Shown: positions 8,328 to 16,552 of the stretch, piece by piece
How the letters are laid out: each line of letters opens with the position of its first letter
Position numbering within the stretch: the stretch's first letter is position 1
Notes under the pieces: generated by a model
What the model was told of the DNA's origin: nothing
Seen by the model: only the letters and a program-made list of their open reading frames with translations
The model's database searches: none
Program-made: the position numbers and the translations under genes
Source: Eubacterium ruminantium
GTDB lineage: Bacteria; Bacillota; Clostridia; Lachnospirales; Lachnospiraceae
Direction of reading: 5' to 3'
NCBI RefSeq assembly: GCF_900167085.1
Contig: NZ_FUXA01000013.1
Location: forward strand, 16,114-80,113
DNA length: 64,000 nt

Positions 8328-9389
8328 TTAATTCAGTTTATTATCAAGTTCCGCAAGAACTTCAAGGAGAACTCCCAACTCTTTCTCCTTAGCCATTTCA
8401 AAATATGACTTAATCTTTTCAGACTCTGATATATTTCCGTTAATAGAAATCTTTATAAGAAGATTTCTGGCTGTGAGCATATTTCTCACAACAGTTTTAT
8501 AACCAAGAATAAGATCTTCGTTATATTTCAAGTGCCCCTGTGCCATAAGATATCTTATTCTCTCAAACATAAGAACCTTATGATCATACATAAGATGAAG
8601 CGCTCTGATATCAAAATCCGGTTCAGGGAGCGACATCTGATATTTTATTCTCTCAAGAACTCTGTCATATACATTGATACCGAATGTCGTATCATTGAAT
8701 CTGTTACGCATCATTCTGTAATGATCCTTTGTATCAACAGAATTAAGATATTCTCTTAATGTGTCTCTGATGAATCTTAAGTCGATCTCATAGTAAGGCG
8801 TGTCTGTATTCTTAAATATTACATACAGCCCTCTCGTTCCCTTATAATCATCTTTAAACATATGATCATCAGGAGCCGAAATAACTTCATAACCCTTCTC
8901 AACATCCTTAAAGGATACTGTATTATATGAATAATGATCTTTAAATGTAAAATCGCCTACGTAGAAGATCTCCTCATCCAAATTATAGCCATAAATGAAC
9001 AGCTCATGAGGGAACTTATAATCTGTATCAAAATCACTGATTATCTTCGCTTCATCAAATACACCATAAACATATCCATCAAGATCGATCGTTTTAATAA
9101 TGAAATCAAGAATATTTCCTGTATAGCTTTCAATCTGCTTATTTGTCATGATGGATGTTATAAGATATGGGCATTCGGTAAGAGAACTGCTTCCCGGCAT
9201 AATGTCAGCCAAAAGCATCTCATCGCCTGTAAATATCTCCTGGATATTGTAACATCTTAACTGAATATAGTTACTGAATATCCATTTCTTTGCATTATCA
9301 TCATTTGAAAGTATTGAAAATAATGTAGCATGCCACTGCCACGAAGTGATCATCGGATAAGTAACCGGTAATTTCTTTATATTTGCCAT
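8328..9389 (-). CDS. BtrH/C39-fold-like protein paired with an acyl carrier protein
   Basis: A 353-residue protein. A TTG at 9410 is in frame, but GGAGGAGGGAAGATT precedes the ATG at 9389, which is chosen. The first 200 residues show a papain-like pattern: LFIYGYNLDEEIFYVGDF around residues 130-150 would supply a histidine (PHE) and an aspartate (VGDF). I see no cysteine at the usual nucleophile position near the start. BtrH-type proteins move acyl groups from a carrier protein to an acceptor in butirosin synthesis, which fits the adjacent ACP. The C-terminal third is helical. The assignment is a remote resemblance, not a clear family match; a non-enzymatic partner of the ACP is possible. Confidence 0.55.
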   Translation of the reverse strand: MANIKKLPVTYPMITSWQWHATLFSILSNDDNAKKWIFSNYIQLRCYNIQEIFTGDEMLLADIMPGSSSLTECPYLITSIMTNKQIESYTGNILDFIIKTIDLDGYVYGVFDEAKIISDFDTDYKFPHELFIYGYNLDEEIFYVGDFTFKDHYSYNTVSFKDVEKGYEVISAPDDHMFKDDYKGTRGLYVIFKNTDTPYYEIDLRFIRDTLREYLNSVDTKDHYRMMRNRFNDTTFGINVYDRVLERIKYQMSLPEPDFDIRALHLMYDHKVLMFERIRYLMAQGHLKYNEDLILGYKTVVRNMLTARNLLIKISINGNISESEKIKSYFEMAKEKELGVLLEVLAELDNKLN

Positions 9390-9406
9390 AATCTTCCCTC
9401 CTCCGA

Positions 9407-9655
9407 TCAAACATCAAGTTTCTCATAAATACGGTCTACGAGATCCATAAATGTTGCATAATTATCAAGCGCGAGTTCATAATCAGTAAACTTAACATTG
9501 AACTCATTTTCTGTTTCAACGATCAATCTTATAATAGATACAGAATTAACGCCATATTCCTGCTCTATTAATGCATTATAGTCAACTTCCTCTACTTCCG
9601 GCATAACCTCAGTAATAAGATCCGCAAGCTTCTTTTCGATTTGATCTTTATCCAT
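9407..9655 (-). CDS. Free-standing acyl or peptidyl carrier protein
   Basis: An 82-residue acidic protein with the carrier-protein fold. Ser38 in YGVNSVSIIRLI is at the phosphopantetheine site (usual form GxDSL), preceded by a helix and followed by VETENEFNVKFTDYEL. It is not in a fatty-acid operon, and the usual DSL is NSV, so it is unlikely to be the housekeeping AcpP. Its stop lies 17 bases before the ATG of the BtrH-like gene, so the two are cotranscribed. The gap 9656-9853 upstream is AT-rich and should hold the promoter, which I could not place. Confidence 0.88.
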   Translation of the reverse strand: MDKDQIEKKLADLITEVMPEVEEVDYNALIEQEYGVNSVSIIRLIVETENEFNVKFTDYELALDNYATFMDLVDRIYEKLDV

Positions 9656-9853
9656 TTATACGCTCCCCTTTGTTATAAAGTTTAATCTTAAAAGTCCGTA
9701 ACTCCAGCCCCATTTTTTAACATAATTCACAATTTTATATACAAATATTGTACTAAATTCATACATAAAAATCAAGAATATAAACATATTGAAGGACAAG
9801 TTCCGCTTTAAAGCCTCTCCACACAACTACTTCCACTTTAAAATCACATAAAA

Positions 9854-9879
9854 AACCGCATCCCTTGCGAGATGCGGTT
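9854..9879 (-). terminator. Terminator of the rpmG-secE-nusG-rplK-rplA operon
   Basis: A perfect 9-bp stem, AACCGCATC/GATGCGGTT, with an 8-base loop precedes TTTTTTATG on the minus strand, 22 bases after the rplA stop. Confidence 0.93.
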
Positions 9880-9901
9880 AATATTTATATAAATGAATAC
9901 A

Positions 9902-10597
9902 TTATTCACCAAACTTAATAGGATTAAGCTTGATTCCAGGACCCATTGTAGATGTGATTGTAACACTCTTAAGGTACTGTCCCTTAGCAGCTGCAGGCTT
10001 AGCCTTGATAACTGCGTTCATAAGAGCGTTGAAGTTATCAGCGATATTCTCTTCTGAGAATGAAGCCTTTCCAACTGGAACGTGAATGATGTTAGCCTTA
10101 TCAAGTCTGTACTCGATCTTACCAGCCTTAACATCTTCGATAGCCTTAACAACGTCCATTGTAACTGTTCCAGCCTTAGGGTTTGGCATTAATCCCTTAG
10201 GTCCGAGAACACGTCCGAGACGTCCAACAACACCCATCATGTCAGGAGTAGCGATTACAACATCGAAATCAAGCCATCCTTCGTTCTGGATCTTTGGAAC
10301 GAGCTCATCACCACCAGCATAATCAGCGCCGGCTGCAAGTGCCTTATCTACATTATCACCCTTAGCGAAAACAAGAACCTTAACAGTCTTACCTGTTCCG
10401 TGAGGGAGAACTACAGCACCTCTTACCTGCTGATCAGCGTGACGTCCGTCTACACCAAGTCTGATATGAGCTTCAATAGTCTCATCGAACTTAGCGCTTG
10501 CTGACTTCTTAAGGATTGCTACAGCATCACCAAGATCGTATAATTTACTCTTTTCTACAAGCTTTACAGCTTCCTGATATCTTTTACCTTTTTTCAT
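9902..10597 (-). CDS. rplA: 50S ribosomal protein L1
   Basis: A 231-residue protein of normal L1 length. It contains [20 protein letters not shown], the two-domain L1 pattern and the signature [21 protein letters not shown], and ends with [13 protein letters not shown]1 binds 23S rRNA at the L1 stalk and in many bacteria represses its own operon. It is the last gene, 90 bases after rplK with a strong AGGAGG site. That 90-base gap could hold an L1-binding site, but I could not define one. Confidence 0.98.
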   Translation of the reverse strand: MKKGKRYQEAVKLVEKSKLYDLGDAVAILKKSASAKFDETIEAHIRLGVDGRHADQQVRGAVVLPHGTGKTVKVLVFAKGDNVDKALAAGADYAGGDELVPKIQNEGWLDFDVVIATPDMMGVVGRLGRVLGPKGLMPNPKAGTVTMDVVKAIEDVKAGKIEYRLDKANIIHVPVGKASFSEENIADNFNALMNAVIKAKPAAAKGQYLKSVTITSTMGPGIKLNPIKFGE

Positions 10598-10687
10598 TAT
10601 GAATAATCCTCCTGTGGTTTTATCGAGAGAAAACTCTCTTCCACTCTATAATATAATTCTTCTGACATTAATCAGATCGAATAACGA

Positions 10688-11113
10688 TTAGTCCTCAACA
10701 ACAATACCCATCGAACGAGCAGTACCAGCGATCATGCTCATAGCAGCCTCGATTGATCCAGCGTTCAGATCAGGCATTTTAAGTTCAGCGATTTCTCTAA
10801 TCTTATCCTTAGAAATCTTGGCAACCTTGTCCTTATTCGGCTTTCCGGAAGCTGTCTTAAGATTACATGCCTTCTTAAGAAGAACAGCAGCCGGTGGAGT
10901 CTTTGTGATGAAGCTGAAGCTTCTATCAGCATAAACTGTTATAACAACCGGAATAATTGTATCGCCCATATCAGCAGTCTTTGCATTGAATTCCTTTGTG
11001 AACTGAACGATATTTACACCATGCTGACCAAGTGCAGGTCCAACAGGTGGTGCAGGAGTTGCCTTGCCTGCAGGTATCTGTAATTTAATGTATCCTGTTA
11101 CTTTCTTCGCCAT
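10688..11113 (-). CDS. rplK: 50S ribosomal protein L11
   Basis: A 141-residue protein beginning [35 protein letters not shown]. It also has [15 protein letters not shown] and ends with [21 protein letters not shown]11 supports the GTPase-associated centre and is needed for RelA sensing. It lies between nusG and rplA. A small inverted repeat, GCCTTT/AAAGGC, lies just after the nusG stop in the 79-base gap; it lacks a T tract and may only affect transcript stability. Confidence 0.98.
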   Translation of the reverse strand: MAKKVTGYIKLQIPAGKATPAPPVGPALGQHGVNIVQFTKEFNAKTADMGDTIIPVVITVYADRSFSFITKTPPAAVLLKKACNLKTASGKPNKDKVAKISKDKIREIAELKMPDLNAGSIEAAMSMIAGTARSMGIVVED

Positions 11114-11192
11114 TTTAGCGTACCTCCTATAAGTGGTATTAACGGAATGCTCTGCATCCCTTCCACATTTTATGCCTTTTTAAAGGCTATCT

Positions 11193-11852
11193 TTACAGTT
11201 TTTCAATATCTGTCAGACTGATCTCAACAGATGTTGTTCTTCCGAATATATCAACATCAATAGTAACAGTCTGCTTGCCGGCATTGATATCTTTAATCTT
11301 GCCGTCTGTTCCTTCCCATGCACCTGAAACGACCTTAATATAGTCGCCAAGTTCTACATCAATATCGATAACCTGGTTAGGAATCTTAACACCAAGCTTC
11401 TTCATCTCTGCTTCTGTTAAAGGAACCGGTTCTGATCCAGGTCCAACAAATCCTGTAACTCCTCTGGTATTACGAACAACATACCATGTTACGTCATTCT
11501 TTATCATATGTACCAATACATAACCTGGGAACATCTTTTTGGAAACGGTTTTCTTCACACCATTTTTTGTCTCGACAACATCCTGAAGAGGAACCATAAC
11601 TTCAAGCATCTGTCCCTGAAGTTTTCTGTTCTCAATGGTCTTCTCGATATCTGCCTTAACTTTATTCTCGTAACCGGAATAGGTGTGAACTACATACCAA
11701 TGCGGTTCTGTATCTTCAACCTGTTTAAAGCTTGTAGGTGTAGTCTTTTCAACCGTCTCAGCATTTTCTGAAACATTTTCAGCTTCAGCATTTACTGCAT
11801 CAGTATTATCTACTTCAACATTATCTACTGCTTCTTCATTAATTTCTGACAT
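11193..11852 (-). CDS. nusG: Transcription termination/antitermination factor NusG
   Basis: A 219-residue protein. The NGN domain starts at HWYVVHTYSGYENKVKADIEK (about residue 52), includes MFPGYVLVHM and RNTRGVTGFVG, and is followed by the KOW domain with GDYIKVVSGAWEGTDGKI. The first 50 residues are an acidic, repetitive extension rich in VDN, NAE and SEN, absent from most NusG proteins. NusG links RNA polymerase to Rho or ribosomes. It overlaps no neighbour; secE ends 4 bases upstream. Confidence 0.97.
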   Translation of the reverse strand: MSEINEEAVDNVEVDNTDAVNAEAENVSENAETVEKTTPTSFKQVEDTEPHWYVVHTYSGYENKVKADIEKTIENRKLQGQMLEVMVPLQDVVETKNGVKKTVSKKMFPGYVLVHMIKNDVTWYVVRNTRGVTGFVGPGSEPVPLTEAEMKKLGVKIPNQVIDIDVELGDYIKVVSGAWEGTDGKIKDINAGKQTVTIDVDIFGRTTSVEISLTDIEKL

Positions 11853-11856
11853 TTTA

Positions 11857-12069
11857 TCACCGTCCTACAAGTATGAAACCTAATCCATATTTAATAAGAT
11901 AATCTATACCAACAATCATTAAACCGATCAGAACAGCTGAAACAATAACTGCTATAGACTGTCTGAAAAGATTCTTCTTAGTTGGCCAGGTAATCTTACC
12001 AAATTCACCCTTGAGTTCCTGAAACCAGCTTCTCTTAAGAGCAGGTGTTTCTTGCTTTTTATCTGCCAT
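11857..12069 (-). CDS. secE: Preprotein translocase subunit SecE
   Basis: A 70-residue protein with the single-TM SecE form. It has a basic N-terminus with WFQELKGEFGKITWPTKKNL, the conserved motif before the membrane helix, and one hydrophobic segment (IAVIVSAVLIGLMIVGIDYLI). It clamps SecY halves in the membrane. The position between rpmG and nusG is the classic gene order. Confidence 0.97.
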   Translation of the reverse strand: MADKKQETPALKRSWFQELKGEFGKITWPTKKNLFRQSIAVIVSAVLIGLMIVGIDYLIKYGLGFILVGR

Positions 12070-12094
12070 ACTTAACTCCGATCCGTAAAATTAA

Positions 12095-12244
12095 TTACTT
12101 TGTTTCCTTGTGTAATGTATGCGCCTTGCAGAATTTACAATACTTCTTAGTCTCAAGTCTATCCGGGTGGTTCTTCTTCTCCTTTGTCATATTGTAATTA
12201 CGCTGTTTGCATTCCTGACATGCCAATGTAATCTTAACACGCAT
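12095..12244 (-). CDS. rpmG: 50S ribosomal protein L33, zinc-binding form
   Basis: A 49-residue protein encoded upstream of secE. It begins [17 protein letters not shown] and ends [14 protein letters not shown]. Two CxxC pairs (Cys9/Cys12 and Cys36/Cys39) should bind zinc. Many Firmicutes also carry a cysteine-free paralogue used in zinc limitation; none is seen here. AGATGGAGGTATAAGTC precedes the ATG. It is the first gene of the operon. Confidence 0.96.
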   Translation of the reverse strand: MRVKITLACQECKQRNYNMTKEKKNHPDRLETKKYCKFCKAHTLHKETK

Positions 12245-12448
12245 GACTTATACCTCCATCTTATCTACTAAATTACAACTAAGATTTGTAACTGTATGAT
12301 ACGGGTAAATCCACTGTTTTCAACACGTCTGTTAGTGGACTATATACAATTACTTTCCCGCATATTGTTGGGATATATCCGGGAAGTACCGGTAAGCCAA
12401 CCTCTTTTTGATGGTAGCACAACAAAAAAAGCCCTAGAGGCTTACGCA
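12245..12448 (-). promoter_or_regulatory. Structured 200-base leader of the rpmG-secE-nusG operon
   Basis: This gene-free stretch is the 5' leader downstream of the promoter at 12455-12483. It can form GTAAGCC/GGCTTAC with CCTCT/AGAGG inside, then CTTCCCG/CGGGAAAG and CCACT/AGTGG hairpins. No T-box core or known riboswitch signature is evident. Function unknown; ribosomal-protein feedback or attenuation are possibilities. Confidence 0.5.
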
Positions 12449-12494
12449 TCGCATATCGTAACATACGAATTGTTTAAAGTCAATAGGGCTTTTT
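12426..12494 (-). terminator. Long-loop terminator of the carboxylesterase gene
   Basis: An 11-bp perfect helix pairs AAAAAGCCCTA with TAGGGCTTTTT across a 47-base loop and ends in seven Ts on the minus strand. It starts 28 bases after the esterase stop. The loop contains the promoter of the next operon. Confidence 0.75.
12455..12483 (-). promoter_or_regulatory. Promoter of rpmG-secE-nusG-rplK-rplA
   Basis: TTGACT and TACGAT with a 17-base spacer on the minus strand. It lies wholly in the loop of the preceding terminator. RNA starting near 12448 carries only the 3' arm of that hairpin and so should not terminate. Confidence 0.8.
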
Positions 12495-12522
12495 GCATTT
12501 ATGATGAAAACTCTGTATATAC

Positions 12523-13872
12523 TTATTTATTATCCTTAAACACGAAAATATTCTGCTTATCAGAATCGTAATTTTCCCACTCAGGCATCTTCACGCCATC
12601 AGCGTCAACACCATTTGGATCTCCTGTCTTAACAAAATCCGCGAGATAATTACACATATGTCTTGCCAGATCGAAATGATGTCCCTTAAATGGTCTCCAG
12701 CATTTACTTATACTTTCAAACCAGAACCAAAGATCTACCGAATGGAATGTTCCCGGATTATCTTCACCCGGAATACTTGGGTCAAAGCAATATGTATAGA
12801 CTTTTCTGTCTACGCCATTCTTCTTATCATTCTCGATAAGTTTTTTGCATGACTCCTTAACTGTCTTCTCAACAGCATTTACACCACCAAATGTAAACTC
12901 GTCACTTGTATAACCTGTTATTATAGGAACATTCGGATAACTTCCTTCAATAACATTTGTAAGAGGATCTTTCTTAAAATGAATTCCGTCATCAATCGGG
13001 AACATTTTAAGTTTCATTCCGTCTTTTGAATATTCGCCGTAAAGATCTCGAAGCTTTATAGCATCGATCTTTCTGGCTTCTTCAAGGCTGTTCACGCCAA
13101 TATATTTGAAAAAGGCTTCTCCTCTTCTTTCAGCCTCGGCAAGATCGATAGGATTGAAGATATCTCCTTCCTCATCATCAATTCTTATCATTCCGCTGAA
13201 AATAGCAGCTCCTTTAACAATATCTTTATTCTCCGGACAAGTCAGTTGTTGCATTGTACTTGCTCCGCCCGCTGACTGACCTGCTATAGTAATCTTTTCC
13301 GGATCACCACCAAATGCGGCAATATTTCTGTATACCCATTTAAGTCCTGCCTGCTGATCAAGAAGACCAAAGTTTGCAGGAGCATCAGGATTTTCCTTTG
13401 TGATCTCCGGATGAGCCATAAAGCCCATTAATGCAAGTCTGTAATTAACACTTACGACTATAATTCCTCTTCTTGCAAGACGTTCTCCATCGAATTCCAT
13501 TTCAGGAGTATATCCCCACTGAAACGCTCCGCCGAAAAACCATACAAGTACAGGAAGCTTTTCATCAGTACGTTTTGCCGGTGTCCATACATTTAAGTAA
13601 AGACAATCTTCATCCATCGGAATATCCGGATCAACGTGCCATTCTTTACAATAAACATCATCACCAACGCCCGGCTGGTCCTGAACGGAAATAGGTGCAA
13701 ACTCATAGGCAAGGTAAACATCATCCCAATCCTCGCAAGGCTGCGGTGCTCTCCAACGATTCTTTCCTACAGGAGGCGCTGCATACGGAACCCCTTTAAA
13801 AACAGTAACTCTCGGATCTGCTGACGGAAGTCCCTTTAATTTTCCGTTTTCTACCTTCACTTCTCTCAACAT
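12523..13872 (-). CDS. Type-B carboxylesterase
   Basis: A 449-residue alpha/beta hydrolase of the carboxylesterase/para-nitrobenzyl esterase family. Visible motifs are FKGVPYAAPPVGKNRWRAPQP near the start, EDCLYLNVWTP, the oxyanion segment PVLVWFFGGAF and the nucleophile elbow GQSAGGAST. The general-base histidine is probably in FKGHHFDLARHMC. There is no signal peptide, so it should act in the cytoplasm. Substrate is unknown; in gut Lachnospiraceae, release of acyl or feruloyl groups from plant material is plausible. GGAGGATTACTAGC precedes the ATG. Confidence 0.88.
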   Translation of the reverse strand: MLREVKVENGKLKGLPSADPRVTVFKGVPYAAPPVGKNRWRAPQPCEDWDDVYLAYEFAPISVQDQPGVGDDVYCKEWHVDPDIPMDEDCLYLNVWTPAKRTDEKLPVLVWFFGGAFQWGYTPEMEFDGERLARRGIIVVSVNYRLALMGFMAHPEITKENPDAPANFGLLDQQAGLKWVYRNIAAFGGDPEKITIAGQSAGGASTMQQLTCPENKDIVKGAAIFSGMIRIDDEEGDIFNPIDLAEAERRGEAFFKYIGVNSLEEARKIDAIKLRDLYGEYSKDGMKLKMFPIDDGIHFKKDPLTNVIEGSYPNVPIITGYTSDEFTFGGVNAVEKTVKESCKKLIENDKKNGVDRKVYTYCFDPSIPGEDNPGTFHSVDLWFWFESISKCWRPFKGHHFDLARHMCNYLADFVKTGDPNGVDADGVKMPEWENYDSDKQNIFVFKDNK

Positions 13873-13987
13873 GCTAGTAATCCTCCAAACCTGCTTTTAT
13901 TTAAAACGCTAATTAACAGGATACAAAATATTACCTAAAATGAAACCCTGCATATTCATAAATCTATACCGATTATTTCAATCATTT

Positions 13988-14836
13988 TTAGTTTAACAAC
14001 ATTTTTTTCTCTTCTTCGGTAAGTTTTCTGTACTCTCCCGTCGGAAGACTTTCATCAAGTTTAAGTCTTCCCATGCTGAGCCTCTTAAGATATATAACCT
14101 TATGACCTCTTGCTTCAAACATTCTTTTTACCTGATGAAAACGTCCTTCGGTTATCGTTACCTCTGCCTCAGTCGTTATTTCTTCCGCCCTTATATCCTC
14201 AGCCATCGTTTCATCAACTGTTGTTTCATCAACTGTTGTTTCCTCAGCCATCGTTTCATCAACTGCTGTTTCATCAGCAATTATTACATCAATTGTTGTT
14301 TCATCAATTGTTGATTCTTCAGTAATTTTTATAATAGAAAGAACTGCAGGTTTTGTTAATTTCTCGTCACCTATGTCCAACCCTTCTTTAAAGGCGTCAA
14401 CATCCTCTTCATCAAGTCGTCCCGTAACAATAACTTTATAGACCTTATCAACATGCTTTCCCGGAGCGAGAAGTCTGTTTGCCAGCATTCCGTCATTGGT
14501 TATAATAAGAAGCCCTTCAGTATCACGGTCAAGACGTCCCACAGGGAACAAGTCTCTTCTTTTCTTTTCGGTAATAAGGTCGACAACCGTTTTTTCAACC
14601 CTGTCGGTACTTGCGGAAATAACGCCTGCCGGCTTATTCAGCATATAATATTCAAATTCTTCATATGCGGCTGTCTTGCCGTTGACTGTGACAATATCCG
14701 ATTCCGGATTGATCTTAACATCCGAAGAAGACGCTTTTTCGCCATTTATAAGAACCGCACCGGAACGAACAAGCTGCTTTGTCTTACTTCTTGTTCCATA
14801 TCCTGTGTCGGCCAGAAATTTATCTAATCTGATCAA
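13988..14836 (-). CDS. RsuA/RluB-family pseudouridine synthase with a repeat insertion
   Basis: A 282-residue protein. An S4 domain (MIRLDKFLADTGYGTRSKTKQLVRSG) precedes the catalytic domain with YMLNKPAGVISAS and GRLDRDTEGLLIITNDG, whose aspartate is catalytic. The C-terminal EGRFHQVKRMFEARGHKVIYLKR is also standard. Between residues about 170 and 222 an acidic tract of TVDET/TMAEE repeats interrupts the domain just before VTITEGRFHQ. The likely reaction is uridine-to-pseudouridine conversion in rRNA; the target position cannot be assigned. It lies 33 bases after tagH and may be in its operon. Confidence 0.9.
   Translation of the reverse strand: MIRLDKFLADTGYGTRSKTKQLVRSGAVLINGEKASSSDVKINPESDIVTVNGKTAAYEEFEYYMLNKPAGVISASTDRVEKTVVDLITEKKRRDLFPVGRLDRDTEGLLIITNDGMLANRLLAPGKHVDKVYKVIVTGRLDEEDVDAFKEGLDIGDEKLTKPAVLSIIKITEESTIDETTIDVIIADETAVDETMAEETTVDETTVDETMAEDIRAEEITTEAEVTITEGRFHQVKRMFEARGHKVIYLKRLSMGRLKLDESLPTGEYRKLTEEEKKMLLN
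14190..14330 (-). repeat. In-frame degenerate repeat inside the pseudouridine synthase gene
   Basis: On the plus strand short units related to TCATCAACTGTTGTT and TCCTCAGCCATCGTT recur, encoding ETTVDET and ETMAEE runs. Unit length varies in multiples of three, so the frame is kept. Confidence 0.9.
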
Positions 14837-14869
14837 AATTCTATCCTCTGAATAACAATAATAAAATAA

Positions 14870-15613
14870 TTATTTGTCCGTCATTTTATCATAAATATCT
14901 GCAATTTCATTTACTTCTCCAAAGGAAATAACTTTTCCTTTTTCAAGTATCATGGCCTTATTGCAGATCTTTCTTACCTGATCTGTGTTATGTGAGACAA
15001 ACAGTACCGTAATGCCTTTATCTATAAGTTTCATAAGCTTCGCTTCACTCTTCTTACGAAATTTTGCATCTCCGACAGAAAGAACCTCATCAAGAATAAG
15101 GATGTCCGGTTCAACAATGGTCGCTATGGCGAATCCAAGTCGCGCCTTCATTCCGGAAGAATAATTCTTCAGAGGCACATCGATAAAATCTTTTAATTCA
15201 GAAAAATCTATTATTTCCTGAAGTTTCTCATCAATCACCTTATGTCTGTATCCAAGCACTGCGCCGTAAAGGTATATATTCTCACGACCGGTATACTGCG
15301 GATCAAATCCGGCTCCGAGTTCGATCAAAGGTGCTATTACGCCCTGTCTTTCCACAGTGCCGTTTGTAGGCTTAAATACTCCGGCAACCACTTTAAGCAG
15401 TGTACTTTTTCCAGCACCATTCAGCCCCAGTATTCCTAATCTGTCTCCGGCTCCGACACTGAAAGAAATGTCTTTTAAAGCCCAGAACTCATCATATCTT
15501 AGTTGTCCCTTTAAAAGCTTTATAAAATATTCTTTGAGACTATCCACTTTTTCTTTGCTGAGATTGAATTTCATCCCAACGTTATTTAGTTTTAAAACAT
15601 CATTCTCAGCCAT
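14870..15613 (-). CDS. tagH: Polysaccharide/teichoic acid ABC exporter, ATP-binding subunit
   Basis: A 247-residue ATPase with Walker A GLNGAGKSTLLKVVAG, signature YSSGMKARLGFA, Walker B PDILILDEVLSVGD and H-loop VSHNTDQVRKIC. FWALKDISFSVGAGDRLGILG is typical of the TagH/RfbE/Wzt class, which energises export of lipid-linked polymers. It lacks the C-terminal carbohydrate-binding extension of Wzt. The permease gene ends 1 base upstream. The polymer is unknown; the distant glycerophosphotransferase gene makes a polyol-phosphate polymer plausible. Confidence 0.9.
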   Translation of the reverse strand: MAENDVLKLNNVGMKFNLSKEKVDSLKEYFIKLLKGQLRYDEFWALKDISFSVGAGDRLGILGLNGAGKSTLLKVVAGVFKPTNGTVERQGVIAPLIELGAGFDPQYTGRENIYLYGAVLGYRHKVIDEKLQEIIDFSELKDFIDVPLKNYSSGMKARLGFAIATIVEPDILILDEVLSVGDAKFRKKSEAKLMKLIDKGITVLFVSHNTDQVRKICNKAMILEKGKVISFGEVNEIADIYDKMTDK

Positions 15614-15614
15614 T

Positions 15615-16382
15615 TTAAATATTCAGAATAAATCTGTCCTCACACTTTTTAAACATAACAAATCCGATTATTATGCATACAACGCTGAAAGAAAATGAAT
15701 ATATCAGATATTTATAATTCATAACCTCTCCAAAAATGCAGCTTCTGAAATTTGAAATAACACAATAAAGCGGATTGCCTTTAAGTACAATTCCGTACCT
15801 GCTCTTCAAAAGTCTTTCCGGCTTATAGAATATAGCGCAGGTATACATCACAAGCATAAGAAGTACATTCCAGAGGTATTCCATATCTCTGAAGAAAACA
15901 CCGATGGTGGATAATATAAGTCCCACGCCTGTACATAATAAAAATAAATTGATGAGCGGCACTATTATCTGCAGTAAATATACAGTCGGATAAACCCCGA
16001 GCACAACTGCCACAATCGCAAGTACCACAAGTGATATCATGAAAATAATATAATTAAAGATTATTCCCGAAAGCGGATAAAGAATCTTTAAAACATAGAC
16101 TTTTTTGATCATCGGAGCATTTGCCCTGATTGATTTTAATGAATTATTGGTTGTCTGGGAAAAGCAACCGAAAAGGAGTCTGCCTGTAAGAATAAATACA
16201 GGAAATGTCTTATCATGCACTCCCATTAATGTACCAAAAACAACAGTGAGTACTATCATTGTCAAAAGCGGTTCAATAAGAGACCATAATATTCCAAGAT
16301 ATGATCTTCTGTATTTCAGCCTTATACCTTTTATGACCAGTTCTTTCAATATGAACATATTCTGGCTAAAGCTTTGTTTCAT
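15615..16382 (-). CDS. tagG: Polysaccharide/teichoic acid ABC exporter, permease subunit
   Basis: A 255-residue ABC-2 type permease with about six membrane segments and the family opening ELVIKGIRLKYRRSYLGILWSLIEPLL. An in-frame TTG lies at 16406, but GGAGG sits between it and the ATG at 16382, so the ATG is the likely start. It forms the membrane channel with the adjacent ATPase. A terminator for ilvE lies just upstream, so this operon needs its own promoter in about 75 bases. Confidence 0.88.
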   Translation of the reverse strand: MKQSFSQNMFILKELVIKGIRLKYRRSYLGILWSLIEPLLTMIVLTVVFGTLMGVHDKTFPVFILTGRLLFGCFSQTTNNSLKSIRANAPMIKKVYVLKILYPLSGIIFNYIIFMISLVVLAIVAVVLGVYPTVYLLQIIVPLINLFLLCTGVGLILSTIGVFFRDMEYLWNVLLMLVMYTCAIFYKPERLLKSRYGIVLKGNPLYCVISNFRSCIFGEVMNYKYLIYSFSFSVVCIIIGFVMFKKCEDRFILNI

Positions 16383-16460
16383 CCTTAAGCGCCTCCGTTT
16401 TATCAATGCATTTGCACATGATAATAGTATAGATTAAACCTTATTTTGTCAACAAAACCA

Positions 16461-16495
16461 AAACGGAAGATCCTTTAAATCAAGATCTTCCGTTT
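16461..16495 (-). terminator. Terminator of ilvE
   Basis: A perfect 12-bp stem, AAACGGAAGATC/GATCTTCCGTTT, with an 11-base loop, followed by TTGGTTTTGTT on the minus strand. It lies 57 bases after the ilvE stop. Confidence 0.85.
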
Positions 16496-16552
16496 CGATA
16501 TTTATAAACATATTACTTATACAAATAAGTACTGTCTTTTATGATTTTGTGA

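Noticed and set aside
12279..12571. Small open frames in the rpmG leader
   Set aside because: They cover the promoter and terminator and lack binding sites.
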